Assembly: GCA_945863605.1 (NCBI GenBank)
Contig: CAMAZP010000011.1
Span: 1 to 64,000 of the forward strand
Source: Chitinophaga pinensis
GTDB lineage: Bacteria > Bacteroidota > Bacteroidia > Flavobacteriales_D > Crocinitomicaceae
Length of the DNA stretch: 64,000 nucleotides
Direction of reading: 5' to 3'
This document shows, one piece after another, positions 44,001 through 53,287 of the stretch (positions are counted from its first letter, which is position 1; the number at the start of each line of letters is the position of its first letter). The notes beneath the pieces were generated by a model. That model was not told the DNA's origin and searched no databases. It worked only from the letters and a program-made list of their open reading frames with translations. Made by a program: the position numbers and the translations under genes.

Positions 44001-46533
44001 CAATTTTGCTAACTCAAATTTCTCTGCAAATCTTCAGTTAGTAGAAGGTTTGAATACAATTACTTTAACAGCAACAAATTCATGTGGTGTTGCGATTAAA
44101 ACGTTGAACATTACGTTAAATACATGTGTTCCACCAGCAGTAAGTTTTGCAAATCCAGCAAACGCGGGGACAACTATTGCCAATGCTGCTTATGTTTTCA
44201 AAGCGAATATTCAAAATATTGCTAACACACAAGGTATTGTTTTGAAACAAAACGGCGCAACAATATCAAATTACAGTTTTGTAAATGGACAAATCACAGC
44301 GAATGTAACCTTACAGGCTGGGTTAAATACCTTTACAATTGTGGCTACTAACGCTTGTGGAGTTGCAACAGAAACTACTTCAATAACATTTAACAATTGT
44401 ATTCCACCGACAGTGAGCTTTACGAATCCTAACATCTCAGGAATTTCAGTAAATCGCCCATCATTTAATCTGACAGCAGCTATCCAAAATGTAAATCAAT
44501 CCGGAATAGTTTTAACTCAGAATGGAACTTCAATTACCAATTTTGCATTTTCAAATGGTCAATTGGGTCATGTGGTTCAATTACAAGACGGTTTAAATAC
44601 ATTTATTATTACTGCAACAAATGCTTGTGGATCAGCAACACAAACGATTACTGTAAATTACAGTAGTTGTGTTACACCGGTTGTTGCGATTTCAAATCCA
44701 TCAAATGTTGCTGCACCTGTTATTTCAAGTGCATACAATTTCACAGCTAACGTTCAAAACATTACTAATCCACAGGGAATTTCTTTGAAATTAAATGGGA
44801 ATACTATTTCAAATTTTGCATTCAATAATGGGAACGTTCAGGCAAATGTAACTTTAACGGCAGGATTGAATACGTTTGTTTTAACTGCAACGAACACTTG
44901 TGGAACTGTAACTGAGACTAGAACTATAATATTTAATAATTGTGTTTCACCAACTGCTGTAATCAATATACCAAGTGCAAATGGAACTACAGTTAGTTCA
45001 AGTTCTTTCAATTTCTCTGCTAGTGTTCAAAACATTTCTAATTCACAAGAAATATCATTGAAATTAAACGGAAACACTATTTCAAACTTTACATTCAATA
45101 ATGGAAACGTTCAAGCTGGTGTAACTTTACTAGAAGGGTTAAATACATTTGTTTTAACAGCGACAAATGCATGTGGAACAATAACTGAGTCACGAACTGC
45201 AATTTTCGCATGCCAACTTCCAACAATTGTATTCAATCCTACAATTTCAAGGGTTAATGATTTAACTTATTTATTTTCAGCAACAATTGCAAATGTATCA
45301 AGTCAACAAGGTATTAATTTGACTTTAAATAATAATCCTGTAACGGATTATTCCTATCAAAATGGAGTAATTCAGACAACTTTAACTTTGCAAAATGGAG
45401 CAAATACAATTAGAGTTACAGCGACAAATGCTTGTGGTACTGCAACAAGAGATACAGTTATCAACTTTGGGACATGTGATGCACCTGTAATTAACAATAC
45501 AACAACTCCACCATCAGGTAGCACAACACAGAATACAAGTTTGAATGTTAGTGCTGTTATACAGAATTATACACAACAGACATCTGTTTTAGTTAAGGTT
45601 AATGGAAACACTGTAACTGCTTATTCTAATATTAATGGAACAATTACTGGAATACTTCCTTTGCAGAATGGTACGACCACTATCGAAATTACTGCAACTA
45701 ATGCATGTGGTACAGATTCAGATGTTTATACTGTCACAAAATGTAAACCAACATCCATTTCATTAATTAATCCTTCATCAAGAAATACAACAGTTAACTC
45801 GCCAAATCTTGTTATTCAATTTAATTTATTTAATGCAGATAATCAAACAAACGTAAATATTACTCAAAACGGCAGTCCCAATAATAATTTCACTATGAAT
45901 GGTCAATTAGTTGCTGGAAATGTTCAACTTATTCCAGGTATTAATACATTCCAAATTAATGTATCCAATGCTTGTAATCAATTAACTGAGACGATAATAG
46001 TCAATTATTTAACCGATAACTCAACTAATCCTTCACCTCCATTTGATTTAAATCCAAACCGAGTTGGTGGTAATGATACGGTTCCTTCTACACCACCTAC
46101 ACCTTCTGTTCCTTCCAATCAAAATAATGGTGGTGGAGGAAATAATCCCGGTCAACAACCAAATAGAGGAATGGGAAGTAGCACAATCATACAAAACAAA
46201 GAAGGAGGGAAGATAAATGGAAGTGGAAAAACACCTACTAATACAGGAACTGTTGTAAGTCCGCCAAGCAAAACTTCAACATCACCAAATACAACGGGTA
46301 CACCTGTAACCACAAAACCCAAAACAGAAATAAAACCAGCATCACCAAGTCCTACAACGACTCCAACTCAAACGACACCAAAGCCAAAAGTAGAAACGAA
46401 AGTGATTCCTACTGATCCTAAAGAAACAAAAAAAGAGGAAGGAAAGGAAAACAAAAAAGAAGGCGTAGGACAAGAATCTAGTCCAAAACCTAAAGTTGAA
46501 ACTAAACCACAAATTAAAGGAGGAGGCAGATAG
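41086..46533 (+). CDS. Giant surface protein: outer-membrane barrel plus 15 Ig-like repeats
   Basis: This 1815-residue protein has a signal peptide (1-19), a beta-barrel-like N-terminal domain (about 20-275) with Gly/aromatic strand ends, then 15 tandem units of about 90 residues (291 to ~1645). A typical unit starts C-x-x-P, has a central NGxxIxNFxFxNGxxxANVTL and ends with GLNTFxxTATNACGT followed by a NNC boundary. Nearly every unit has a cysteine at its start and one in NACGT, so one disulphide per unit is plausible. The last 170 residues are low-complexity Pro/Thr, then Lys/Glu. No T9SS sorting domain is seen. The likely role is an outer-membrane-anchored adhesin or stalk. Confidence 0.75.
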   Translation: MKNYYITIVICLSFFQLQAQKVDYDNTSKWFLGFNIGGTWNTTDVKNQTSTGWGLVLGKSYNYNYGSIISFDLRGRYLRGMWYGQDNDTTSLLNYTGTALQEYKDQYGFTVNNFQSDVHHVALELALHLNSLRERSGWDPYIFGGLGITFKQTYGDLLDQNNNSTLYDYSSMLANGPLQSQLSSALDKIYDSPLDGSTNEYQAYFMPSLGFGLGYQIGKRVSLGLEHKTTFTRGDDFDGFVSTTPRLKNDLYHYTSLYLNFRFRTRGNGNTTSPTDGTNSTGNINNFNTNCPLPVITFNSQNNQVVNFAQYRLDASVTELQNAQNVTIYNNLNQVVPSNYNTLTKRVTADLVLVEGVNTITIKAQNNCGTDTKTFTITYNPCVSAKITFTNPVQGTTVRNTNFTVNAIITNVENAAGIKFFENNFQVNGFSFDPVSGLLTSNVTLFPGLNNFKIEATNLCGTITSTASVTFDNCVSPTVQLINPSATGTTTNSAVTTIQALLKNVLSNQSVSVSQNGIAVTNFTLNNGKLVFPTTLANGVNTFVIAASSSCGNTSETFTINYQNCAAPVVTLNNPTNNSTVNAASLVFKSKIDNIAAKQNVSLKLNGIDITNFTFNTVTKLVQSTLQLQPGMNVISIGAINNCGSDIETIYVNYDNCVAPNVLIANTNTTVTNAAFVLNATIQNMVDAQGLLLTQNGNLVNFNYFNSQLTSALTLVPGNNTFVLTATKSCGTSTKTLVINYNNCIAPNVFILNPTASGSVVNASTLAFKASVTNITNAQQIVLKQNNQVIPFNYNNGLIETNATLSNGVNNFQITVTNACGTDTKTTAISFVNCTPPAISILNPVMNNTTINFAQFQFKAAISGSTNAQAVGLKVNGQDVTFNLSNASLTANLNLIPGVNSIIVSASNSCGTVIETSSITYDNCVPPTIQLTGIQNTTQTVTNPNFPLAAVVAGINLPSNISFTQNGLGKTFNFANSNFSANLQLVEGLNTITLTATNSCGVAIKTLNITLNTCVPPAVSFANPANAGTTIANAAYVFKANIQNIANTQGIVLKQNGATISNYSFVNGQITANVTLQAGLNTFTIVATNACGVATETTSITFNNCIPPTVSFTNPNISGISVNRPSFNLTAAIQNVNQSGIVLTQNGTSITNFAFSNGQLGHVVQLQDGLNTFIITATNACGSATQTITVNYSSCVTPVVAISNPSNVAAPVISSAYNFTANVQNITNPQGISLKLNGNTISNFAFNNGNVQANVTLTAGLNTFVLTATNTCGTVTETRTIIFNNCVSPTAVINIPSANGTTVSSSSFNFSASVQNISNSQEISLKLNGNTISNFTFNNGNVQAGVTLLEGLNTFVLTATNACGTITESRTAIFACQLPTIVFNPTISRVNDLTYLFSATIANVSSQQGINLTLNNNPVTDYSYQNGVIQTTLTLQNGANTIRVTATNACGTATRDTVINFGTCDAPVINNTTTPPSGSTTQNTSLNVSAVIQNYTQQTSVLVKVNGNTVTAYSNINGTITGILPLQNGTTTIEITATNACGTDSDVYTVTKCKPTSISLINPSSRNTTVNSPNLVIQFNLFNADNQTNVNITQNGSPNNNFTMNGQLVAGNVQLIPGINTFQINVSNACNQLTETIIVNYLTDNSTNPSPPFDLNPNRVGGNDTVPSTPPTPSVPSNQNNGGGGNNPGQQPNRGMGSSTIIQNKEGGKINGSGKTPTNTGTVVSPPSKTSTSPNTTGTPVTTKPKTEIKPASPSPTTTPTQTTPKPKVETKVIPTDPKETKKEEGKENKKEGVGQESSPKPKVETKPQIKGGGR
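41956..46020 (+). repeat. 15 tandem ~270-bp coding repeats
   Basis: The repeat units of the giant protein are mostly diverged at DNA level. Units 11 and 12 (about 44.67-45.21 kb) are the closest and share a run of 13 residues, SLKLNGNTISNF followed by NNGNVQA, which suggests recent duplication. Confidence 0.8.
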
Positions 46534-46544
46534 CCTCCTTTTTT
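46522..46544 (+). terminator. Rho-independent terminator overlapping the stop codon
   Basis: GGAGGC-AGATA-GCCTCC is followed by six T. The TAG stop of the giant protein lies in the hairpin. Confidence 0.85.
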
Positions 46545-46606
46545 CGTTTGAAATAGTGATAATTATACATTTCTTTCTATCTTCGCACACTTAAATTTTT
46601 TGAGAA

Positions 46607-48838
46607 ATGGCATTAATTGGAAAAATACGTTCAAAATCAGGTTTATTAGTGGGGGTTATAGGCCTTGCATTATTATCATTTATCTTGTCAGATTATAAAA
46701 ACATGTTTGGTTTCAGCGAAGGTGCTTATGGAATAGGAACTGTTTTTGGTGAAAAAGTAGATGCTAACATTTATTCAGCTACAAGTCAACGTGTTCAAGA
46801 TCAAGAAAGAGCACAGGCAGAACAAGGTCAAAAACCTTTTGGCGAACAAGAAATGGAAGCAGCAAGTGACAAAGCTTGGAATTTCATGGTGGATTCAACT
46901 ATCCTAGCTAAAGAATATGCGCAACTTGGAATCAGTGTTTCTGAAAGAGAGTTCAATGCATATTTGATGGCAACAGATGGATTTAATGTATTGCAAGATT
47001 TAGCTCAGTTTTTTACTGACTCATTGACAAATACAATTACTGATGCATCAACAATTGCTGGTCGTACTAAACTTCAAAACACTATCAATCAGTTAAAAAC
47101 AAGTAAAGAACCACAAGCTAAACAGCAATGGGATAATACAAAACAATATTACACTGATAGAAGAAAACAAGAGAAGTATTTTGCTTTATTGAACCAAGGT
47201 GTTTATGTAACTAAATTAGAAGCAGAACAAGAGTATTATGGTCAAAAAGAAATGAAAAGTATTGCTTTCGTTTTAAGAAGATACACAGAAATCAGCGATG
47301 AAGATGTGAAAGTAAGTGATGCCGAATTGGAAAAATATTACGAAGAGCATAAAGAAGACAGCAAATACAGAGTAAGAACAGATGCTAGAGAAGTGAAAAT
47401 GTTTGATGTTATAATTGCTCCTTCAAGAAAAGATTCAGTAATTTTTAATAAAGAATTATCTAAGTTAAAAGCTGAATTTATAAACTCTACTAATGATTCA
47501 ATATTTGTATTAAAAAATAGCGAGAACAAAAACTTCTTTGGAGATAAACGTGCAACAGCCGTTCCAGAGGGACATCCAAAAGCTGAACGTTTTCAAACTT
47601 ACCCTAGAGATTACGATACAATTTTTAAATTAGCTTCAGTAGGTCAAGTTGTTGGTCCATACATTAACAAAGAAAATGTAATTATTTCAAAAGTAATCGG
47701 ATTTACACCTTCAAGCTTGAAAGCTCGTCATCTTTTAATTTCAACCAATGGTTCGAAAGATGAGAAAGTAATTGCAATGAAAAGAAAAACAGCAGATAGT
47801 TTATTGAAAGTTATTAATAAAGATAATTTTGCTGAATTGGTAGCAAAACACACAGAAGATCCTGGATCAAAAACGACGGGTGGATTATATGAAGATTTTT
47901 TAGAAGGAGAAATGGTAGCTGAGTTTGGAGGTTTCTGTGCTACTGCGCCAATTGGTAAAATTGGAATTGTTAAAACGGACTTTGGATTCCACATTATTGA
48001 GGTGATGGATAGAGGAACATCTAAATTTCCGTTAATAGTATCTGTTTCTAAAATCTTTAAAGCATCTGAAGAGACAATTGCAAACAAAGAAAGTGAAGTA
48101 AATAATATACTTTATAAATTAGATAGTAAAATTTCAAAAGCAAAAGATAATACTACTAAAGTCGCTTTATTTGATACAATCGTAAGAAAAGCAAATTATT
48201 TCGCAAGACCTTTATCATTGGAAGATAATAACCCACGAGTGTATGGATTTACAACCACACTTGCCGCTGATAAAATTTTAGAACTTGCATATTCTGATAA
48301 TGTTGAAGTTGGTTCCTTGACTTCTTACCCAATTAAGGATAAAGAAAAATATGTAATTGCAATGGTTACTTCTATTAAAGAAAAAGGAACCCCTAAGTTC
48401 GAAGATATAAAATCTCAAATGGAGCGCGATTTAATCGAAGATAAAAAAGCGAAACGTTTTATGAATCAAATGGCGAAAGGTAAAAAACTTGAAGCAATTG
48501 CAAGAAGCGCAAATACTACAGTAATGAATGCTGAAGTAACTTTCAGCAACCCTCAAATTATGGGCGCAGGTTATGAACCAGAAATTATTGGAACACTTTT
48601 CTCTGCTGCTATTAAAGATGGTAACAGGACTTTACCTTTAAAAGGTAAAACAGGAGTATATGTTATAAAAGTTATCAAAACCACAAAAGCACCAACTGCA
48701 GCTAATTACAAAATCGAAAAAGATCAAATGTTAGCGAATTTGAAAAATAGTATGCAAGGACAAATTATGGGTGGCTTAAGAAAGGCAGCTGATGTAGTTG
48801 ACAACAGAAAATTAAACAACTTAAGAATTAGATTATAA
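46607..48838 (+). CDS. PpiD/SurA-like membrane-anchored peptidyl-prolyl isomerase
   Basis: This 743-residue protein has one N-terminal membrane helix (about 12-28), a SurA-type N-terminal chaperone domain, and a parvulin domain (about 370-470) with ARHLLIST, FAELVAKHTEDPGSKTTGG and KTDFGFHIIEVMDR. A further helical/PPIase-like region follows. It assists folding of exported proteins at the outer face of the inner membrane. Length and order match PpiD homologues of Bacteroidota. Confidence 0.88.
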   Translation: MALIGKIRSKSGLLVGVIGLALLSFILSDYKNMFGFSEGAYGIGTVFGEKVDANIYSATSQRVQDQERAQAEQGQKPFGEQEMEAASDKAWNFMVDSTILAKEYAQLGISVSEREFNAYLMATDGFNVLQDLAQFFTDSLTNTITDASTIAGRTKLQNTINQLKTSKEPQAKQQWDNTKQYYTDRRKQEKYFALLNQGVYVTKLEAEQEYYGQKEMKSIAFVLRRYTEISDEDVKVSDAELEKYYEEHKEDSKYRVRTDAREVKMFDVIIAPSRKDSVIFNKELSKLKAEFINSTNDSIFVLKNSENKNFFGDKRATAVPEGHPKAERFQTYPRDYDTIFKLASVGQVVGPYINKENVIISKVIGFTPSSLKARHLLISTNGSKDEKVIAMKRKTADSLLKVINKDNFAELVAKHTEDPGSKTTGGLYEDFLEGEMVAEFGGFCATAPIGKIGIVKTDFGFHIIEVMDRGTSKFPLIVSVSKIFKASEETIANKESEVNNILYKLDSKISKAKDNTTKVALFDTIVRKANYFARPLSLEDNNPRVYGFTTTLAADKILELAYSDNVEVGSLTSYPIKDKEKYVIAMVTSIKEKGTPKFEDIKSQMERDLIEDKKAKRFMNQMAKGKKLEAIARSANTTVMNAEVTFSNPQIMGAGYEPEIIGTLFSAAIKDGNRTLPLKGKTGVYVIKVIKTTKAPTAANYKIEKDQMLANLKNSMQGQIMGGLRKAADVVDNRKLNNLRIRL

Positions 48839-48860
48839 CACCCTTCATTGTAGAATTACA

Positions 48861-49430
48861 ATGTTAAAATCAGAAATTAGAGCCCTTTTTAAAGAAAAAC
48901 GAAAAGGGCTTTCATTTTTAGAATTAAAACGTAAGTCACAACAGATTACGAATTCAATACTCAATCAATTCGATTTTAAGAATAAAGAAGTGAGTATTTT
49001 TCTACCAATTGAAAAACAAAAAGAATTTGATTCATATTCGCTTTTGGAGAAGTTGACTCTACAAGGTGGTAAAGCAATAATTTCTAAATCAAACTTTGAA
49101 GATTGTAGTCTCACTTTATATCGATACGAAAACGTTTCTCAATTAGAAGTAAATGCTTTTGGCATTCCTGAACCTAAATACGGAGAAATCGTTTCTGATG
49201 CAATTTTAAACATTGTTTTTGTACCACTTCTAGCTGTAGATAAAAAGGGGAACAGAGTTGGTTATGGAAAAGGATTCTATGACAAACTTCTAGCAAAATG
49301 TTCGCCTAAATGTCTGTTCATTGGAATTAGTTTATTTGATGAATTTGTTGAAATTGATGACTTAAATCAATTTGATATACCATTACACTACTGTTTTACC
49401 CCCAACCTTTTTTATGAATTCCGACAATAA
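48861..49430 (+). CDS. 5-formyltetrahydrofolate cyclo-ligase
   Basis: This 189-residue protein converts 5-formyl-THF to 5,10-methenyl-THF with ATP. It has the N-terminal LKSEIRALFKEKRKGLS, a central VSIFLPIEKQKEFD, GIPEPKYGE and the ATP/folate loop KGNRVGYGKGFYDKLL. Complete and of usual length. It overlaps the next small gene by 17 bp. Confidence 0.92.
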   Translation: MLKSEIRALFKEKRKGLSFLELKRKSQQITNSILNQFDFKNKEVSIFLPIEKQKEFDSYSLLEKLTLQGGKAIISKSNFEDCSLTLYRYENVSQLEVNAFGIPEPKYGEIVSDAILNIVFVPLLAVDKKGNRVGYGKGFYDKLLAKCSPKCLFIGISLFDEFVEIDDLNQFDIPLHYCFTPNLFYEFRQ

Positions 49431-49572
49431 AAACCAAGGCCGCTATCATTTATTAGCGATTTTTCTGATTCCAATAAATTTAATTACATTATTTCTTTTT
49501 GAATCAATTGGCTTGAAAATAGGAATACCTATTTTAAGTAGCTCGATAGCTTATTTACTGCTGAAGAAATAG
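49414..49572 (+). CDS. Small two-helix membrane protein
   Basis: This 52-residue protein begins MNSDNKNQGRYHLLAIFLIP, with two hydrophobic segments (about 13-28 and 33-48) and a Lys-Lys end. ATG 49414 lies within the last codons of the cyclo-ligase gene (17-bp overlap), so coupled translation is likely. The frame is open further upstream, to a weak start at 49372, but that would extend the overlap with polar residues. No family recognised. Confidence 0.5.
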   Translation: MNSDNKNQGRYHLLAIFLIPINLITLFLFESIGLKIGIPILSSSIAYLLLKK

Positions 49573-49632
49573 CTAATCTAATTTACTTTCAAAAATTAGA
49601 TTTGTAAAAAATCGGAATTATAATAGAAAGTT

Positions 49633-50352
49633 TTATCCTTCACTAGCAGAACTAATGTTTTCCTCAGCAATTAAAGAATCTCCTTTCATACGTATTAACA
49701 ACTGAATTAAAGCAACTACATCTTTCTCACAGTATTGACGAATACGATTTAAGTTTTTCTCCTCATAATAAACTCTAGCAACATCAGCCCCTGAAATGTC
49801 ATCTTTTGGAGTTGGAATATTAAATACATGGCATAATAACGCAAGAGAGGTAAAAGCTTTATAATCACCAAATTTCCATAATTCAAGTGTATCTAAGTGA
49901 TTGATTTCCCATGGTTTTTTTCCAGCTATGTCCAATGTATTAGGCAAAGAGATACCATTTATCAGCATTCGACGACAGATATAAGGAATATCAAATTCTT
50001 TAGAATTATGTCCACAAAGTACATAATCACGTTCGTCTAATATTTTTTTAAATTGTAACAAAAGTGTTTCCTCATCATCGTGAGCAAAAGATTTTAAACG
50101 AATTTTTCGAGCTCCTAAACTATCTTTTGTTACCAATCCGATTGAAATACAAATTATTTTTCCAAATTCTGAGAGAATACCACCTCGCTCATTATAAAGT
50201 GACTCGAAGGATTTTTCTTCGTTTTGTGAAAAGCGTGTTTTTTGATTAAATAATTCTTTTGTTTTTTCGTCTAAGTCTTGATAAACATAGGTTTGTGGAA
50301 CGGTTTCAATATCCAAAAAAAGCACACGTTCAAGTTTAATATCTTTTAGCAT
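49633..50352 (-). CDS. Predicted 3'-5' exonuclease (PolB-related DEDD fold)
   Basis: This 239-residue RNase-H-like protein has Exo I VLFLDIETVPQ (DxE), Exo II LCGHNSKEFDIPYICRRM, and Exo III RQYCEKDVVALIQLLIRM (YxxxD). All four acidic ligands are present. This is the stand-alone exonuclease family related to the proofreading domain of DNA polymerase B, widespread in Bacteroidota; its substrate is not established here. Confidence 0.85.
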   Translation of the reverse strand: MLKDIKLERVLFLDIETVPQTYVYQDLDEKTKELFNQKTRFSQNEEKSFESLYNERGGILSEFGKIICISIGLVTKDSLGARKIRLKSFAHDDEETLLLQFKKILDERDYVLCGHNSKEFDIPYICRRMLINGISLPNTLDIAGKKPWEINHLDTLELWKFGDYKAFTSLALLCHVFNIPTPKDDISGADVARVYYEEKNLNRIRQYCEKDVVALIQLLIRMKGDSLIAEENISSASEG

Positions 50353-50436
50353 AGTTTAAATTTTAATTTGAATTTAAGGAAAACTATTGCAATTTCAATA
50401 CAAAACCATATTTTTTTTTAATTAATAAAAAGCTGA

Positions 50437-51957
50437 CTACTTTGGGATAACCAAAACTTGTCCAATACTTATTCGGTCACTTCTCAAGCGATTTGCTTTC
50501 ATAATTTTGGAAACAGATGTTCTATTTCTCTCCGCAATTTGAGAAAGCGTATCTCCTTTTTTGACAACATATTTTTTTAAAGCTGGCTTTGGAACCACTT
50601 TCGGAGGTTTAACTTTTATCACTTTCGGAGGAATGGAATCAGCCACAGTTGTCGCAGAATCTAAAACGATATTCGTTGGATTTGGAATCACAACAGCTGG
50701 AGAATAATCTGTGTAAAGCTTTCCAGGAATTGTATAATCTGTAACAGTTACTTGATCCCTATACAAACACAAGGTGTTTTCAAATGATTCAAATAACAAT
50801 TGTCCTTTCACTTGATAGCCTTTTTTTGTCAGGTGAATGCAGTCGTTTTGTGCATAGCCTTCAGCATTCCAAGTTTTGATTGTTTTTGTTCCTCCTGCCA
50901 AATCAAACCAGTTCCAAAAAAGACAATTTTGTTTACGCGCAATTGAATCCATCAAATCTCTAAATGCAAAACAAGCAGTTACAGGTTTTCCTTTGTAGAA
51001 CAAATCTTGCGTAGTGGTAAGAATGATAATAATATCTGGATTGATAGCTCTGAATTTGTTAATCGATTTAATGATTTGTTTTTCAAGATTTGCATCAATT
51101 TTATTTGTGGAAAGTATATCGTTCGTCCCAAAATCTAAAATTACCATATCTGGTTTCAAAACAGTTGCCTGATCGGGCATTTTATCTAATAATAAAACGG
51201 AACGAAATGCAGCAGCACCAACACCTGTAGAGTGATAAACAACTCCAGAATTCTCTTCATTTTCAACAGAAAGCCCATAAAAACGGAAGCGCTTCGCATT
51301 TGGCTTTGGTTTAACTACCAATCGAATTGCTTGAATTCCTTCTTTGTATTTAAATGATAAACCATAAGGCTGTACTTGTAATTGATGCTCATTTGCATTT
51401 ACCAACACACTATCAAAATAGACATCCAAATCATACGAAATTGAGTCGTTTTCAAAAAATAAATAGACATCGTGGTTTTCTGGTGTAATTACATTTTTTA
51501 GTTTGAAATTTAATTCAGCAAACGCCTCATTTGTTTCCACTGTCATTCCACAAACACCGAGTGGGAGCGATGTATTTCGCGCCTGAAAACTTTTGGCATA
51601 TTTCCAAGTTCCTTTTTTAGAAGAGGAATAATTTACGGAAGAATACGTATTTGCTGCAGAATAATTGAACATTAAACCTCTTCCTCCCGAACCGTATTTT
51701 TTATGAAAGTTGGCTCTAGCAATTGTTGTAGGATTTTCAGCTTGAATGTGGCTACCTCCATAATGTAAAATCACCAATTTATCCTTGTCAACATTTTCAA
51801 AATGCGTTGCAAATTTCTTTAATTGATCGTTGTTATAAAATTGTAAATAAGCGTAATTTAAGTCGATATTTAAGGCAGGAGGATAAGTTATTTCTTGACC
51901 AAAAAATAAAGGACTAGAAATTAAGAATAGGAAGCCAAGAAATTGTTTAATTTTCAA
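50437..51957 (-). CDS. SGNH/GDSL hydrolase-like protein with C-terminal LysM
   Basis: This 506-residue protein has a signal peptide (about 1-20), an SGNH-type region with VILHYGGSHIQAE (GGSH in place of GDS), the asparagine block VILDFGTNDIL and DCIHLTKKGYQ carrying the catalytic Asp-x-x-His, a Pro/Lys linker and a LysM domain (about 460-505: YVVKKGDTLSQIAERN). LysM binds peptidoglycan or related glycans. As the last gene of the MBOAT operon it probably transfers or removes O-acyl groups on a cell-surface polymer in the periplasm. Confidence 0.82.
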   Translation of the reverse strand: MKIKQFLGFLFLISSPLFFGQEITYPPALNIDLNYAYLQFYNNDQLKKFATHFENVDKDKLVILHYGGSHIQAENPTTIARANFHKKYGSGGRGLMFNYSAANTYSSVNYSSSKKGTWKYAKSFQARNTSLPLGVCGMTVETNEAFAELNFKLKNVITPENHDVYLFFENDSISYDLDVYFDSVLVNANEHQLQVQPYGLSFKYKEGIQAIRLVVKPKPNAKRFRFYGLSVENEENSGVVYHSTGVGAAAFRSVLLLDKMPDQATVLKPDMVILDFGTNDILSTNKIDANLEKQIIKSINKFRAINPDIIIILTTTQDLFYKGKPVTACFAFRDLMDSIARKQNCLFWNWFDLAGGTKTIKTWNAEGYAQNDCIHLTKKGYQVKGQLLFESFENTLCLYRDQVTVTDYTIPGKLYTDYSPAVVIPNPTNIVLDSATTVADSIPPKVIKVKPPKVVPKPALKKYVVKKGDTLSQIAERNRTSVSKIMKANRLRSDRISIGQVLVIPK

Positions 51958-51958
51958 T

Positions 51959-53287
51959 TTATTTCAATGTATCTTCAACAACAGGATTCGCTGGTTTTAA
52001 GGTATCAACAACAACTTTTTTTGGTGGAATATATTCCCCGTTTTGTTTTCCAAGTCGTCGCATCATATTGATTGTTCTATCGCTCATTGCTGCATACATT
52101 CCCACAGCAAAAATCATGTCATTAATTCCATTTTTACGAATGATGTCTAATAAATTTTGTTTTGAGTAACGGAAATCAACCACCCAAATCTCTTCGTAGT
52201 GACTGATTAAGAAGGGAGTAAATGCATTACCCATTGAATTTTTGATGACAACCGCTTTTTTACCATTTTTTGTTGTAGTATTAATTTTCATTAATGGAAC
52301 ATCTCCTCCTAAGAAAGTAGAATAAGTGTTCCCTCCAGAACTTGAATGATAGAATACTTTAGATTTTCTAGGATTATTGAAACCATATTCTCCATAATAT
52401 TCAGCAGTTGAAGCCACTTTAGGAACATAATATTCCATTGTATCTGGATTTGCACCAACAGTAGGGTCTAAGGTTTTTTGATACAATGAACCCAAGAAAT
52501 TGTATTTCACTTTTTTATCCATCTCTTCTAATGGAACTGGTTCTTTGCCAGCTGCTTTACAGAATGCCACATAAGCATAATAAGCTCCTAATGGTTTCCA
52601 ATGGTGATCTGTTTTAAAGAAAAGTCGTTGGTCTTTGTGTTTGTCCAGTTCATCAAAAACATCGCAGAAATAAGCATCTTTTGAAAGACTTGAACCTATT
52701 GCTGCAAGTGTTCGTTTGTTTTGACCGTAATAATGAGCGTATTTTTTAACAGGCATAAAAGCAGAAGACAAAGGTGCAACCGCAGAAAATACACGCACCT
52801 CCCCTTTTAAATCTTCAGCGTATTCATTTACCATTTTACTAAAATGCTTTGACATCGAAACATTTCCTCCACCCATTGGATAAACACAGCCATCGATGAT
52901 AATCAAAGTTCCGTTGTAGCTTAAATCAAAATCATCTAAAAGATTAAGTTTTCCTCGCGTGGTATCTCCTTGTTGAGATTGCTGAAGTTTATTATTATTT
53001 TTTGGCACAAAAAGAACTTCCTTATTTTTCAAACGAAATCCCTTATAGGTTTTGGCAATTACAGCCATTTTGATAAATTCTTGGCGAAAAGGAAAATTAT
53101 CATCAACGAAATTATCAACACTATCCGCCCATTTACCTTTTACATAACTTTCAAATGTTAGTTCTGGAAAGGAAGCTAATTTTCTTTTTTCATCCTGCGA
53201 TACTTTTTGTTTTGGTAAATAGAAATACAAAACTGGAGCAATTGTGATGCTAATTAGAAATAGAATTGTATTTAATTTATTAATCAT
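51959..53287 (-). CDS. AlgX/AlgJ-like SGNH acetyltransferase (DHHW family)
   Basis: This 442-residue protein has an N-terminal membrane anchor or signal (about 5-25) and an SGNH-like fold with the diagnostic FFKTDHHWKPLGAYY, typical of AlgJ/AlgX/DHHW proteins, and SSGGNTYSTFLGGDVPL late in the sequence. AlgJ/X take acetyl groups delivered by an MBOAT partner and place them on exported polysaccharide. The MBOAT gene lies directly upstream (one-base overlap, TAATG) and the SGNH-LysM gene 1 bp downstream. Confidence 0.85.
   Translation of the reverse strand: MINKLNTILFLISITIAPVLYFYLPKQKVSQDEKRKLASFPELTFESYVKGKWADSVDNFVDDNFPFRQEFIKMAVIAKTYKGFRLKNKEVLFVPKNNNKLQQSQQGDTTRGKLNLLDDFDLSYNGTLIIIDGCVYPMGGGNVSMSKHFSKMVNEYAEDLKGEVRVFSAVAPLSSAFMPVKKYAHYYGQNKRTLAAIGSSLSKDAYFCDVFDELDKHKDQRLFFKTDHHWKPLGAYYAYVAFCKAAGKEPVPLEEMDKKVKYNFLGSLYQKTLDPTVGANPDTMEYYVPKVASTAEYYGEYGFNNPRKSKVFYHSSSGGNTYSTFLGGDVPLMKINTTTKNGKKAVVIKNSMGNAFTPFLISHYEEIWVVDFRYSKQNLLDIIRKNGINDMIFAVGMYAAMSDRTINMMRRLGKQNGEYIPPKKVVVDTLKPANPVVEDTLK

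Noticed and set aside
41956..46020. Tandem repeats considered as a CRISPR or satellite array
   Set aside because: The repeats are ~270 bp, diverged at DNA level and in frame within one long gene, so they are protein repeats.
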